This document shows positions 1 through 9,096 of a stretch of 64,000 bases of DNA, piece after piece. The position numbers were made by a program, and so were the translations under genes. The stretch's first letter is position 1, and each line of letters starts with the position of its first letter. Under the pieces are notes generated by a model, which saw only the letters and a program-made list of their open reading frames with translations, had not been told where the DNA came from and did no database searches. Source of the stretch: Negativicutes bacterium (lineage in GTDB: Bacteria > Bacillota_C > Negativicutes > Sporomusales_B > JARLHX01); the NCBI GenBank assembly GCA_031292035.1, contig JARLHX010000375.1, positions 372,001 to 436,000 of the forward strand, given 5' to 3'.

Positions 1-54
1 AACCTACAACATCTCGGTTAACAGCCGAGTGCTCTACCATTGAGCTATCGAGGA
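1..54 (-). tRNA. tRNA-Asn (GTT), 3' part outside window
   Basis: Reading the minus strand from position 54 gives an acceptor 5' strand TCCTCGA, a D-arm with GCTCA..GAGCA, and an anticodon stem-loop with loop CTGTTAA, so the anticodon is GTT (asparagine). The variable loop follows and the T-arm and 3' end lie beyond the window edge. A consensus promoter lies just upstream (74-102). Confidence 0.93.
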
Positions 55-73
55 ATGTCCACCGACAAAATAT

Positions 74-102
74 ATTATAAAACAGCGGCGGTGTAACGTC
101 AA
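74..102 (-). promoter_or_regulatory. sigma-A promoter of tRNA-Asn
   Basis: On the minus strand, TTGACG (97-102) and TATAAT (74-79) are separated by exactly 17 bases. The start site would fall about 10 bases upstream of the tRNA 5' end. The promoter lies in the 100-base gap between rpoD and the tRNA, so the tRNA is transcribed independently of rpoD. Confidence 0.8.
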
Positions 103-154
103 TAGGTTCAAGTAATTTTTTTACGGTAAATTAGGGCAAATCCTCTATCCTATC

Positions 155-1264
155 TTATTCGAGAAAATCTTTCAGCTTTTTGCTGCGGCTGGGATGGCGC
201 AATTTACGGAGCGCTTTAGCCTCGATCTGGCGAATCCGCTCGCGGGTGACGCCAAAATGCTGGCCCACTTCTTCCAGAGTCCGGGCCCGCCCGTCGTCCA
301 GTCCGAAACGCAGACGCAATACCTTTTCTTCTCTGGGTGTCAAAGTTTCCAGAACCTCTTCCAACTGTTCTTTGAGCAGCATAAAAGAAGCAGCCTCAGC
401 CGGAGCCGGAGCGTCCTGGTCCTCGATAAAGTCGCCAAGATGCGAATCTTCCTCTTCACCGATCGGCGTTTCCAGCGACACCGGTTCCTGAGCAATCTTC
501 ATGATCTCCCGCACCCGCTCGACGCTGACATCCATCTCTTTGGCGATCTCTTCCGGGTTTGGTTCTCTTCCAAGTTCCTGGAGCAACTGGCGGGATACAC
601 GGATCAGCTTGTTAATGGTTTCCACCATATGCACCGGAATACGAATAGTACGGGCTTGATCGGCAATCGCCCGAGTAATGGCCTGCCTGATCCACCAGGT
701 GGCATAGGTGCTGAATTTATAACCCTTATTATAATCAAATTTTTCTACTGCCTTGATCAATCCGAGGTTGCCTTCCTGAATCAAATCCAAGAACAGCATG
801 CCCCGCCCTACATAACGTTTGGCGATGCTGACTACCAGCCTGAGATTGGCCTCCGCCAAGCGGCGTTTGGCTTCCTCGTCGCCCTGTTCCATGCGTTTAG
901 CCAGAACAATTTCTTCTTCCCCTGTGAGCAAGGGAACCCGACCAATCTCCTTTAGGTACATCCGGACAGGATCATCAATGCTGATCCCTTCCGGAACGGA
1001 CAGGTCAATATCCACCTCTTCCGGAGCAGGCTCGATCCCGGTGATATCCGCGTCATCCAAGGGCTCAACATCGGGAATCTCGTCGACTATTTCAATTCCC
1101 TTGTTGGTGAAGACCTCGTACATATCGTCAATCTCGTCAGGAGTCAGATCTTCATTTTGGAGGGTATCCATGATTTCGGCGTATGTCAGCATGCCGCCAC
1201 GCTTCTTGCCTTTATGCAGCAGCTCATTTACGTGCTCAGTTGGTAGATTCTTTTTATCTGTCAT
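155..1264 (-). CDS. rpoD: RNA polymerase primary sigma factor RpoD/SigA
   Basis: Housekeeping sigma-70 factor, 369 aa, which directs RNA polymerase to -35/-10 promoters. An acidic N-terminal region 1.1-like part is followed by region 1.2 ([17 protein letters not shown]), region 2 with the -10 recognition helix ([20 protein letters not shown]), region 3, and region 4 ending with the helix-turn-helix [20 protein letters not shown] and [18 protein letters not shown]. An in-frame ATG eight codons further upstream exists. I chose 1264 because GGGAGGAGGGG sits at correct spacing before it. It follows dnaG by 53 bases on the same strand, the classical Firmicute dnaG-rpoD operon without an rpsU in front; rpsU is at 25.2 kb here. 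Confidence 0.97.
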   Translation of the reverse strand: MTDKKNLPTEHVNELLHKGKKRGGMLTYAEIMDTLQNEDLTPDEIDDMYEVFTNKGIEIVDEIPDVEPLDDADITGIEPAPEEVDIDLSVPEGISIDDPVRMYLKEIGRVPLLTGEEEIVLAKRMEQGDEEAKRRLAEANLRLVVSIAKRYVGRGMLFLDLIQEGNLGLIKAVEKFDYNKGYKFSTYATWWIRQAITRAIADQARTIRIPVHMVETINKLIRVSRQLLQELGREPNPEEIAKEMDVSVERVREIMKIAQEPVSLETPIGEEEDSHLGDFIEDQDAPAPAEAASFMLLKEQLEEVLETLTPREEKVLRLRFGLDDGRARTLEEVGQHFGVTRERIRQIEAKALRKLRHPSRSKKLKDFLE

Positions 1265-1317
1265 CTTATTCCCCTCCTCCCTCGGCATTCCCCGGACAAG
1301 TTACATCTTTCGTTGGC

Positions 1318-3123
1318 TTATGATTGGTGCAATTTGCTAATTTCATCTTTTATTCGCTGACTTTCGGCTAATTCCTGCAGAAAGTTGCTATCCCCCATGC
1401 GTTCTAATTCGTCAGCCCGTAGCCGGTGCTGTTCGTAGCGATTTTTCAAATGGGCCAGTCGTATGACTTTGAGACAATCATCGACCATCCGGGCAATATC
1501 ACTAAATTGACTCTCCATGACCATAATATTCGATAACTCATTGCCTGCTTCTGGTGGCAAATCAACTGCCAGCATATCTGGCGCTAGATTTTTTCCCATA
1601 TTATACGCAGTAAAAATCGAATTGATGATTGGTTTGCGGTCTCGTCCCTGAATATCGGTATCGCCAAGCTGAGCCTGTACATACGGGATGATGGAATGAT
1701 CTTCAACCATCAGCCGGATCAGGTGCCTTTCGGCGGTCACAGTAGCCACTGCCGGTTGCCGCGCCAAGGCAGCAATAGCACTAGTTTTCCCCTGATTTAC
1801 ATTTTTATCCTTTTTAATAATAGCAATATATTTCTTGATTTCAGTTCTGATCGAACTTTCATCAATGGCCAGCAGTTCAGATAACCTTGCGATATGAGCG
1901 TTCACCTCAACCGCGTTTTCTGCTTCCGCCAAAGCCGGAACTACTTTGGAAACCACACTCACCTTGCCCTCAAGGCTGGAATAGTCGGTCGTTTCAACCG
2001 CTTGGCGCACCTGAAAATCGAGCAAAGCTGCCGCATTATCAATCAGCGTCTGGAAAGATTCGCCTCCGTGTTTGCGGATAAAATCATCGGGGTCCTTACC
2101 GTCGGGAATGGCCACTACCCGCACGCCAAGCCCCATGGTCCGCACCATGGTCAGCGCCCGCAAAGTGGCATTCTGACCAGCGGCGTCACTGTCATAGGCA
2201 AAATAAATCTCCTTGGCATAGCGGGCAAGTCGTCTGCCCTGTTCCAGCGAAAAAGCTGTTCCCAGAGAAGCTACAACATTTTTAAACCCGCTTGTGTAGA
2301 CAGCAATCAAATCCATATACCCTTCGACCACAATGGCCTGGCCCGACTGGCGAATCGATTTATGGGCCGTATCGAAACCATAAAGAATATGCCGTTTGTT
2401 GAAAATTGCCGTTTCAGGGGAGTTAAGATATTTAGGCTGACTGCCATCCAGTACCCGGCCGCCAAACCCCACCACCCGACCCTGTGGATCGGCAATGGGA
2501 AACATGATGCGATCGCGAAAACGGTCGTAGACACCGTCGCCAGAAGGCCTCGGCGCCACTAGACCGGCCTTGACTAGTTCATCCGGTTGAAACCCGCGTT
2601 CCGCCAGGGCGACAGCCAACTTATCCCAGGCAGGCGGGGCAAATCCCAGCTTGAACTCGGCCATCGTTTGCTCGCTAATTCCCCTTGAGATTAAGTATTC
2701 CCTCGCGGCTTTGCCGTAATTGGTTTTTGTCAGGCAGGAGTGAAAAAAATCCCTGGCCATCGCATTCACGCGGTATAAGTTTGCCAGTTCCCGTTCCACT
2801 TGCCGGTCGTGGGCAGATTTTTCCTTTTCCGGCATAGGAATATCAAGCTTTTTCGCCAGAAGTTTCATCGCTTCAAAAAAGGATAAATTCTCGACTTTCA
2901 TCAAAAAATTGAAGACATTGCCGCCGGCTTGACACCCGAAACAATAAAAAAAACCTTTGTCCGGAGTAACGGAAAATGATGCCGTTTGTTCATGGTGAAA
3001 CGGACAGCAGCCCCAATAATTTCGCCCTCTTTTTTTTAGCGGTACGTACTCGGAAATAATGTTGACTATATCACTTGCCGTGCGCAACTTGTCGATAAAT
3101 TCGTCATATACCGCGTCTTTCAT
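1318..3123 (-). CDS. dnaG: DNA primase DnaG
   Basis: Synthesises RNA primers at the replication fork; 601 aa, normal family length. Visible parts are the N-terminal CHC2 zinc finger (CCPFHHEQ...FYCFGC), the RNA-polymerase core with FGGRVLDGS, the Toprim domain (VVEGYMDLIA, then YDSDAAGQ and DGKDPDDF), and a C-terminal helicase-interacting region. ATG at 3123 is preferred over an upstream in-frame TTG (3150) because AAGGTGGGG precedes it by about 5 bases. It is the first gene of the dnaG-rpoD unit. Confidence 0.96.
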   Translation of the reverse strand: MKDAVYDEFIDKLRTASDIVNIISEYVPLKKRGRNYWGCCPFHHEQTASFSVTPDKGFFYCFGCQAGGNVFNFLMKVENLSFFEAMKLLAKKLDIPMPEKEKSAHDRQVERELANLYRVNAMARDFFHSCLTKTNYGKAAREYLISRGISEQTMAEFKLGFAPPAWDKLAVALAERGFQPDELVKAGLVAPRPSGDGVYDRFRDRIMFPIADPQGRVVGFGGRVLDGSQPKYLNSPETAIFNKRHILYGFDTAHKSIRQSGQAIVVEGYMDLIAVYTSGFKNVVASLGTAFSLEQGRRLARYAKEIYFAYDSDAAGQNATLRALTMVRTMGLGVRVVAIPDGKDPDDFIRKHGGESFQTLIDNAAALLDFQVRQAVETTDYSSLEGKVSVVSKVVPALAEAENAVEVNAHIARLSELLAIDESSIRTEIKKYIAIIKKDKNVNQGKTSAIAALARQPAVATVTAERHLIRLMVEDHSIIPYVQAQLGDTDIQGRDRKPIINSIFTAYNMGKNLAPDMLAVDLPPEAGNELSNIMVMESQFSDIARMVDDCLKVIRLAHLKNRYEQHRLRADELERMGDSNFLQELAESQRIKDEISKLHQS

Positions 3124-3161
3124 CTTCCCCACCTTCAAGCGCTCAAGCAATATATCATTAC

Positions 3162-3167
3162 ATTATA
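3162..3167 (-). promoter_or_regulatory. candidate -10 element for dnaG-rpoD
   Basis: A perfect TATAAT on the minus strand lies about 39 bases before the dnaG start, but no convincing -35 hexamer is found 16-18 bases upstream, so this is tentative. The 240-base stretch between the dgt terminator and dnaG (3124-3363) is AT-rich. It also holds an isolated Shine-Dalgarno-like AAAGGAGG (3328-3335, minus) not followed by a usable start codon. Confidence 0.35.
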
Positions 3168-3363
3168 GTGCAAAACTCGGCGATCTATACATAGCCGCTT
3201 TTGCGCAAACAGCAATCTTACAATTATTCGCTGACTCACGCCACTATCCTGCCGCTCCGCTCCAAAGAATTTCGTCGTTATTCCTTGTTGGTTCCCAGTA
3301 ATATTATTCAAGGCTCTTTACAAATATCCTCCTTTGACCCCTTGACAATAGCAACTGTCTGAT

Positions 3364-3395
3364 AAAAGAAAAAACGAAGTGCTTTCGCACTCCGT
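3364..3395 (-). terminator. rho-independent terminator after dgt
   Basis: Minus-strand hairpin with stem arms around a GAAA tetraloop (3374-3395), followed by a T-rich tract (complement of 3364-3374). It lies 45 bases after the dgt stop and separates dgt from dnaG-rpoD. Confidence 0.8.
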
Positions 3396-3440
3396 CTCCG
3401 GAAAACATTTTTCACCGGCAGTTCGCCTCACTGCCCTTCC

Positions 3441-4436
3441 CTACCGTGCCTCCACCCCACTGGTCGGGACAAACAACTCTTCAAAAAGCCGGGTAGCATA
3501 TAAATCGGTTAGACCGGCGATATAATCGGCAACCGAAACCTGCAAACCCCAGCGATCCTCGCGCTCCAGAAATTCCGGCGGCAAGGCTCCCGGTGTGGCG
3601 ATATAATATTCATAGAGTTTGTGGATGACAAATTTCGCCTTGCGCCGTTCGTCTTCCAATCGTTTAGAAGTATAGATTGCCGCAAACATGAATTCGCGAA
3701 ACTCATCCATCGCTTTCTGAACCCGTGGCGACAGGCGGATTTCACCTTTCGCACTCGACTTTATCATGTCAGCCACCATCACGGTAATCATCGCCGACGG
3801 ATTGGTACCCAGGACTTTGGTTACGCCACCTGGCAGATCGGTGGGTTTAAGCATCCCGGCCCGAATACCATCATCATAGTCGTGACAAAGATAGGCAATA
3901 CGATCGCCAATCCTGACAATATTGGCCTCCAGACTGAGCGGTTTTTTGTTTCCGGTATGATTGGCGATGCCGTCCTTCACCTCGACTGTCAGGTTGAGAC
4001 CCTGTCCGCCGCGTTCAATATACTCCACTACCCGCAGGCTTTGCTCGTTATGCGCATAGTGCCCGATAATCTCCCTGAGCGCTTCCTCCCCGGAATGACC
4101 GAATGGCGTATGGCCCACATCGTGCCCAAGCGCAATCGCCTCAGTCAAGTCTTCATTCAGCATCAGTCCTCGGGCGATGGTCCGGGAGATTTGAGCCACC
4201 TCCAGGCTATGGGTCATACGCATCCGATAGTGATCGCCCGGCGAAATATAAACCTGAGTCTTATGCTTCAGGCGCCGGAACGCCTTGCTATGAATAACAC
4301 GGTCACGATCACGCTGAAAGGCGGTCCGGAAATCACAGGGGGCTTCATCTTTGTCGCGCACAGCATCACGACTTTTAGCCGCTAGGGGCGACAGGATCTT
4401 ATATTCCTGCTCTTCGATGCGTTCACGGATATTCAT
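3441..4436 (-). CDS. dgt: deoxyguanosinetriphosphate triphosphohydrolase-like protein (HD domain)
   Basis: Predicted dNTPase that hydrolyses deoxynucleoside triphosphates to nucleoside and triphosphate; 331 aa, the short type common in Firmicutes. The metal-binding HD signature is clear: RRLKHKTQV, then MTHSLEVAQI (His), LGHDVGHTPFGHSGE (His-Asp pair) and YLCHDYDD. ATG at 4436 has AGGAGG 8-10 bases upstream. It is monocistronic, with its own promoter (4467-4475) divergent from the OstA-like gene and its own terminator. Substrate preference cannot be judged from sequence. Confidence 0.9.
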   Translation of the reverse strand: MNIRERIEEQEYKILSPLAAKSRDAVRDKDEAPCDFRTAFQRDRDRVIHSKAFRRLKHKTQVYISPGDHYRMRMTHSLEVAQISRTIARGLMLNEDLTEAIALGHDVGHTPFGHSGEEALREIIGHYAHNEQSLRVVEYIERGGQGLNLTVEVKDGIANHTGNKKPLSLEANIVRIGDRIAYLCHDYDDGIRAGMLKPTDLPGGVTKVLGTNPSAMITVMVADMIKSSAKGEIRLSPRVQKAMDEFREFMFAAIYTSKRLEDERRKAKFVIHKLYEYYIATPGALPPEFLEREDRWGLQVSVADYIAGLTDLYATRLFEELFVPTSGVEAR

Positions 4437-4466
4437 ATACTGACCTCCTGTACCGCTTTGCTATCC

Positions 4467-4475
4467 ATTATACCA
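4467..4475 (-). promoter_or_regulatory. extended -10 promoter of dgt
   Basis: The minus strand reads TGGTATAAT, an extended -10 (TGnTATAAT), 31 bases before the dgt start. No good -35 is visible, as expected for this promoter class. Confidence 0.6.
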
Positions 4476-4513
4476 CCGCTCCCATTTATTAACATACAAA
4501 TTTGCCGTCAATC

Positions 4514-4522
4514 TGCTATAAT
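4514..4522 (+). promoter_or_regulatory. extended -10 promoter of the OstA-like gene
   Basis: The plus strand reads TGCTATAAT (TGnTATAAT), 27 bases before the GTG start. It is divergent from the dgt promoter within a 112-base intergenic region. Confidence 0.6.
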
Positions 4523-4548
4523 AATTAATATGAAAGGTGGGTTAACCA

Positions 4549-5028
4549 GTGAAGCAACGTATTTACTTGATCACCTTATTGATTTTGTTAGTGTTAACCA
4601 GCACTACCTTGGCCGCCCCCAAGCCGATTATCACGGCCGACAAAACCTATTTCGATATAAATACCGGGCTGTATGTTTTGAAAGGCAATGTTTATATCGA
4701 GGTACGAAACCGGATCATCACCGCCAACATGGCCAAAGTCAGTATCGGTTCTCTGGAAGTGTGGGGCTCCGGCGGAGTCACGGTGGTCCAGGATGATATC
4801 ACCTTCACTGGTGACAGCGTCTATATTTTCGGTACCCAGGACAGAGCGCAGATTGATGGTGGCGTTAGCTTCAAGCGTACCGGTCTCACCATTAATGCCG
4901 ACCGGGCCGAATTCAATTGGCGCAGTAAAATCGGCGTATTCACCGGCAACGTCAGAGTCACCCAGGATGGCAATACCTGGACTGCTGATACTGTAAATTA
5001 TAACGTAGATACTAATACTATACTATAA
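4549..5028 (+). CDS. OstA/LptA-like periplasmic protein
   Basis: 159 aa. An N-terminal signal peptide (MKQRIYLITLLILLVLTS, cleavage near ...TLAAP) is followed by a repetitive beta-strand pattern typical of the OstA/LptA/LptC jellyroll family, with ITADKTYFDINTG, GNVYIEVRNRIITANMAKV and FTGNVRVTQDGNTWTAD. In Gram-negatives such proteins bridge LPS across the periplasm. GTG at 4549 has AAAGGTGG 8 bases upstream. It is a lone transcription unit with extended -10 promoter and strong terminator; no lptB/F/G neighbours are present. Its presence suggests an outer membrane. Whether it is the functional LptA or a paralogue is not decidable here. Confidence 0.8.
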   Translation: MKQRIYLITLLILLVLTSTTLAAPKPIITADKTYFDINTGLYVLKGNVYIEVRNRIITANMAKVSIGSLEVWGSGGVTVVQDDITFTGDSVYIFGTQDRAQIDGGVSFKRTGLTINADRAEFNWRSKIGVFTGNVRVTQDGNTWTADTVNYNVDTNTIL

Positions 5029-5034
5029 TATCTC

Positions 5035-5065
5035 AACCCCGGCGGCAATCGTCCGGGGTTTTGTC
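5035..5065 (+). terminator. terminator of the OstA-like gene
   Basis: Perfect 8-bp stem AACCCCGG/CCGGGGTT with a 10-base loop, followed by TTGTCATT, directly behind the stop codon at 5028. Confidence 0.8.
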
Positions 5066-5112
5066 ATTGCTACTATTTCCCTGTACCCCCAAGCCAAAAG
5101 GGTAGCAGAAAC

Positions 5113-5149
5113 AGCGGCCTTCCGGAATACTCTGGGGGCCGCTTTTTTT
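5113..5149 (+). terminator. second tandem terminator, plus strand
   Basis: Stem AGCGGCC/GGCCGCT followed by seven T residues (5143-5149). It faces the convergent ppsR gene and probably blocks read-through into its antisense strand. Confidence 0.75.
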
Positions 5150-5195
5150 GTATGAACGATCTTTCACCACCAAGAAGTGGCCTGAGAAGGAACTA

Positions 5196-6014
5196 TCAAA
5201 TCAGATTTTGGTTTTTATGGACAATTTCGAGGATTTTATTGGCTGTTTCTTCGATCGCTTTATTCGAAACATCGATGATCGGACAGCGCAATTTACGCAT
5301 GATCGCTTTGGCATATTCGAGCTCTTCGCCGATGCGCTCCACGTTGGCGTAGTTGGCATCTGGGCCAAGTCCCATGGCCTTGAGGCGCTCTGCCCGGATT
5401 TCATTGAGCTTTAGCGGATTGATAATCAGGCCGACGATACGCTTGGACGGCACCTGAAATAGTTCTTCCGGCGGCGCTACCTCGGGAACCATCGGCACGT
5501 TGGCCACCTTGACCTTTTTGTGGGCCAGATACATACTGAGCGGTGTCTTGGACGTGCGGGAAACACCAATGATGATGATGTCGGCTTTCAAAATCCCCCA
5601 GGGATTCTTGCCATCGTCGTACTTTACGGCGAACTCCACCGCCTCCACCCGCTGGAAATAATCCTGGTCGAGCTTATGTACCAGACCGGGCTTCAACTTC
5701 GGTGTCAAGTTACTCACATTTTGAACTGCCTGAATCATTTGGCCCATAAGGTCAATGGTCGGGATATGGTAGTTCTTGGCCAGCGAGGCGAACGCCTCCC
5801 GCAGTTCGACCGACACCAGGGTATGGCAGATCACACTAGGCTGTTTGGCTGCCGTCTTTAGCGCCGCCTCGATCTGGCCGACAGAGGTAATATAGGGTAT
5901 GCGGATAATTTCGAACGTACCTGAGTCAAACTGGCTGGCGGTGGCCCTGGCGACCATTTCAGCCGTTTCGCCGATTGAATCCGACAAAGCATAAATAATC
6001 GGTACAGTTGTCAT
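5196..6014 (-). CDS. ppsR: pyruvate, phosphate dikinase regulatory protein (PPDK kinase/phosphorylase)
   Basis: 272 aa, DUF299 family. These bifunctional enzymes inactivate pyruvate phosphate dikinase by ADP-dependent phosphorylation and reactivate it with phosphate. Supporting motifs are the N-terminal YALSDSIGETAEMVARA, the P-loop-like GVSRTSKTPLSMYLA, and the C-terminal PIIDVSNKAIEETA. I chose ATG 6014 over an in-frame ATG at 6047 because GGGAGG lies 8 bases upstream. No dikinase gene or CcpN-type regulator is adjacent, so the target enzyme must be encoded elsewhere. Confidence 0.92.
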   Translation of the reverse strand: MTTVPIIYALSDSIGETAEMVARATASQFDSGTFEIIRIPYITSVGQIEAALKTAAKQPSVICHTLVSVELREAFASLAKNYHIPTIDLMGQMIQAVQNVSNLTPKLKPGLVHKLDQDYFQRVEAVEFAVKYDDGKNPWGILKADIIIIGVSRTSKTPLSMYLAHKKVKVANVPMVPEVAPPEELFQVPSKRIVGLIINPLKLNEIRAERLKAMGLGPDANYANVERIGEELEYAKAIMRKLRCPIIDVSNKAIEETANKILEIVHKNQNLI

Positions 6015-6051
6015 TACAATGACCTCCCGCAAATTAGCTTGTCCCATTATC

Positions 6052-6080
6052 AGTGTAAATCATTTCACCATTTTTGTCAG
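6052..6080 (-). promoter_or_regulatory. candidate sigma-A promoter of ppsR
   Basis: Minus strand CTGACA (6075-6080) and TACACT (6052-6057) with 17-base spacing, immediately behind the glyS terminator. Confidence 0.4.
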
Positions 6081-6112
6081 AAAAAAAATCAGGGATTGAA
6101 ATCAATCCCTGA
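6081..6112 (-). terminator. terminator of glyQS
   Basis: Perfect 10-bp stem TCAGGGATTG/CAATCCCTGA with a 4-base loop and eight T residues on the minus strand, 17 bases after the glyS stop. Confidence 0.92.
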
Positions 6113-6128
6113 ATAACTATCGATCAGT

Positions 6129-8192
6129 TTAGGCTGCGACGATTTTGCTCAAATCGGCGATCCGGACCGCAAGACCGGTAATCGCCTTGAGCAGCGCCAG
6201 GCGATTATTCCGCACCGGAATAGCATCCACCATGACCATGACCTGACTGAAAAAAGCATCAATAGGAGTAGCCAAGGTGGCCATCGACTTTAGCACCCCA
6301 TCATAATTTTTCGTCTTCGTCATGGCGGCAATTTCGCCTTCAACCGACAAGTAGGCCTGATATAGCTTCTGTTCGGCCTCGGTTTCAAATAGCGCAGGGT
6401 CGATGACAACATCAGTGGCATTTTTAGCCAGGTTACCAGCCCGGGTAAAAGCCTGAATCACTGTCTGCATTGCTGCGCTTCCACCTTCCAGCGCCAAAGC
6501 TTTGGCCCGCAGCCAGGTATCATAGACGTCGTCGGGCTCCACTGCCAGGACGGCATCGATCATGTCATAACGCATTCCTTCGTCACTGAGACCATTTTTC
6601 AGCCGCAGACGGAAAAATTCCCGCAATTCATCGAGAAGCTTGCTCCGCCGGTCCGGGTCGGTAATTCCTAAAAGATCCATAGCTTTCTCGGCAAGAGTAG
6701 TAATCGACAGATGATATTTGGCGTTGATCAGGATATTGACGATCCCCATCGCCTGGCGCCTGAGGGCAAAGGGATCCTGGGAACCGCTTGGAATCAGGCC
6801 GCGACTAAAGGTGGCCACAATATTGTCCAGCTTGTCGGCGATGCTGACCATCCGGCCGAAAGCAGCCTGGGGCAAAATATCGCCGGCAAACCGCGGCAGG
6901 TAGTGCTCAAAAACGGCCTCGGCCACCGCAGGCGCTTCGCCGTCCAGCATAGCATATTCCCGGCCCATGACCCCCTGCAGTTCGTCAAATTCATTCACCA
7001 TGCCTGTGACTAGATCGGCCTTGGCTAGATAGGCGCTCCGCTCGATCAATGGCATTTCCTGCTCATCCATCCCCATGGCCTTGGCGATAAACACCGCCAG
7101 GTGCTGCAGCCGCAGGGTCTTATCAAACATGGTTCCCAAGCCTTCCTGGTAGACGATGGTTTTCAGCTTGTCGACCCGCTGGGCCAGGGGGACTTTCTTG
7201 TCTTCCTCAAAAAAGAACTCGGCATCAGCCAGTCGCGCCCTGAGAACACGCTCATTGCCGCTGCGCACAATGTCGATATAGTCTGCCCCGCCGTTACGCA
7301 CCGTGATAAATACCGGCAGCAGCTTGCCATCGGCTCCGAGAACCGGGAAATAGCGCTGATGCTCCCGCATTGGTGTAATCACCGCTTCAGGCGGCAGAGC
7401 CAGATATTTATCCTCGAAGCGACCGCACAAGGCAGTCGGGTATTCTACAAGATAGACCACTTCTTCCAGCAGATCCTCATCAATACTGGCCATACCCCCC
7501 TGCTGCACCGCCAGTTTCTCCACCTGCTCCCTGATAACCTGCCGCCGCAGGTTTTGGTCGACCATCACATGGCTTGCTGTCATTTTAACAAAATAATCAT
7601 CAACCGAATTGACGGTCACCGCACCCCGACTTAAAAACCGGTGGCCAGCGCTCGTGTTTCCGGCGGTAACTTCAGCCAGCGAAAAGGGGATAACCGCACT
7701 GCCGAAGAGGGCCAGCAGCCAGCGAATGGGACGGACAAAACGGATGTCGAGGTCCCCCCAGCGCATGCTCTTCGGGAAGGACAGCGATGTGATGATATCT
7801 GGCAGCAGTGCCGGCAGCAAATTCTCCACCGGCTGGCCAACTTCCTGGATGACAGCAAAAACATAACCGTCTTTTACCACCAGTTGGCTGACATCAATCC
7901 CTTGGCCGCGGGCAAAACCCTGAGCGGCTTTGGTCGGTACTCCATTGACGTCAAAGGCGATCTTCAGCGAAGGCCCTTTATTCTCGCTGTGACGGTCAGC
8001 CTGCTGTTCATTCACCCCACGTACCACCAGTGTCAGCCGGCGCGGCGTTCCGAAGGTCGCGAGTTCAGCATAGGTGACCCGATTTTCATCCAGTTTGGCG
8101 GTGGCAACCTCGGCAAATTGTTTCAAAGCGACCGGCATAAACTTGGCCGGAATTTCCTCGGTGCCGATTTCCAATAATAAATCCTTCGCCAT
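6129..8192 (-). CDS. glyS: glycine--tRNA ligase beta subunit
   Basis: 687 aa, the usual size for the beta chain of the tetrameric (alpha2beta2) bacterial glycyl-tRNA synthetase. The start MAKDLLLEIGTEEIPAKF and the EHQRYFPVLGADGKLLPVFITVRNG region are family hallmarks. HD-like motifs and a C-terminal anticodon-binding (DALR-like) domain follow. AAGGAGGG precedes the ATG. It lies 1 base behind glyQ (stop 8194), so the two are translationally coupled and share the T-box leader upstream of glyQ. Confidence 0.97.
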   Translation of the reverse strand: MAKDLLLEIGTEEIPAKFMPVALKQFAEVATAKLDENRVTYAELATFGTPRRLTLVVRGVNEQQADRHSENKGPSLKIAFDVNGVPTKAAQGFARGQGIDVSQLVVKDGYVFAVIQEVGQPVENLLPALLPDIITSLSFPKSMRWGDLDIRFVRPIRWLLALFGSAVIPFSLAEVTAGNTSAGHRFLSRGAVTVNSVDDYFVKMTASHVMVDQNLRRQVIREQVEKLAVQQGGMASIDEDLLEEVVYLVEYPTALCGRFEDKYLALPPEAVITPMREHQRYFPVLGADGKLLPVFITVRNGGADYIDIVRSGNERVLRARLADAEFFFEEDKKVPLAQRVDKLKTIVYQEGLGTMFDKTLRLQHLAVFIAKAMGMDEQEMPLIERSAYLAKADLVTGMVNEFDELQGVMGREYAMLDGEAPAVAEAVFEHYLPRFAGDILPQAAFGRMVSIADKLDNIVATFSRGLIPSGSQDPFALRRQAMGIVNILINAKYHLSITTLAEKAMDLLGITDPDRRSKLLDELREFFRLRLKNGLSDEGMRYDMIDAVLAVEPDDVYDTWLRAKALALEGGSAAMQTVIQAFTRAGNLAKNATDVVIDPALFETEAEQKLYQAYLSVEGEIAAMTKTKNYDGVLKSMATLATPIDAFFSQVMVMVDAIPVRNNRLALLKAITGLAVRIADLSKIVAA

Positions 8193-8193
8193 G

Positions 8194-9069
8194 CTATTTC
8201 CCTCCTTTGAGCAGCGGAAAGCCTAGCTTTTCCCGCTGTTCGAGATAGCCCTGGGCGCAAAGGCGGGCCAGGTTGCGGACCCGTCCGATGAAGGCGGTAC
8301 GCTCGCTCACACTGATGGCGCCCCGGGCACCCAGGAGATTAAAGGCATGAGAGCATTTCAACACATAATCATAGGCCGGCAGGACAAATCCCAGTTCCAC
8401 CACCCGGACGGCCTCTTTTTCGTACAGGTCAAACAAGTGGAACAACAGATCGACATCAGCCAACTCAAAATTGTAGTGGGATTGCTCCACCTCGTTACGG
8501 TGGAATACATCGCCATAGGTAATGCCGGCCACCCACTCAAGGTCAAATACATTTTCCTTGCCCTGGATATACATGGCCAGCCGCTCAAGGCCATAGGTGA
8601 TCTCTACCGCTACCGGCTTGACGTCGATGCTGCCCACCTGCTGGAAATAGGTGAACTGGGTGATCTCCATACCGTCGAGCCAGACCTCCCATCCCAGGCC
8701 CCAGGCGCCAAGAGTGGGCGATTCCCAGTTATCCTCAACAAACCGGATGTCGTGCATACCAGGGTCGATACCCAAACGGGACAGGCTCTCCAGATACAGT
8801 TCCTGAATATTGGCTGGCGAGGGCTTCATGATCACCTGATACTGGTGATGCTGGAACAGGCGGTTGGGGTTGTCGCCGTAGCGGCCGTCAGCCGGCCGGC
8901 GGGATGGTTCCACATAGGCCACATTCCAAGGTTCGGGACCGAGGGCCCGTAAAAAGGTGGCCGGATTCATCGTGCCGGCGCCTTTTTCAACATCATAGGG
9001 TTGCTGAATAATGCATTTTTGCTCGGCCCAAAAGTGTTCGAGCGTCAGGATGACCTCCTGAAAAGTCAT
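8194..9069 (-). CDS. glyQ: glycine--tRNA ligase alpha subunit
   Basis: 291 aa catalytic alpha chain that activates glycine and charges tRNA-Gly together with GlyS. Characteristic stretches include [20 protein letters not shown] near the N-terminus, [19 protein letters not shown] and [20 protein letters not shown]. The ATG follows GAGGAGG by 10 bases. It is first gene of the glyQS operon, and expression should respond to uncharged tRNA-Gly through the T-box element at 9097-9336. Confidence 0.97.
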   Translation of the reverse strand: MTFQEVILTLEHFWAEQKCIIQQPYDVEKGAGTMNPATFLRALGPEPWNVAYVEPSRRPADGRYGDNPNRLFQHHQYQVIMKPSPANIQELYLESLSRLGIDPGMHDIRFVEDNWESPTLGAWGLGWEVWLDGMEITQFTYFQQVGSIDVKPVAVEITYGLERLAMYIQGKENVFDLEWVAGITYGDVFHRNEVEQSHYNFELADVDLLFHLFDLYEKEAVRVVELGFVLPAYDYVLKCSHAFNLLGARGAISVSERTAFIGRVRNLARLCAQGYLEQREKLGFPLLKGGK

Positions 9070-9096
9070 AGCAGTGTTGCCTCCTCATCATTTGAT

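Noticed and set aside
194..955. Long plus-strand frame opposite rpoD
   Set aside because: Antisense shadow of rpoD; its translation shows no domain and the codon periodicity follows the minus strand.
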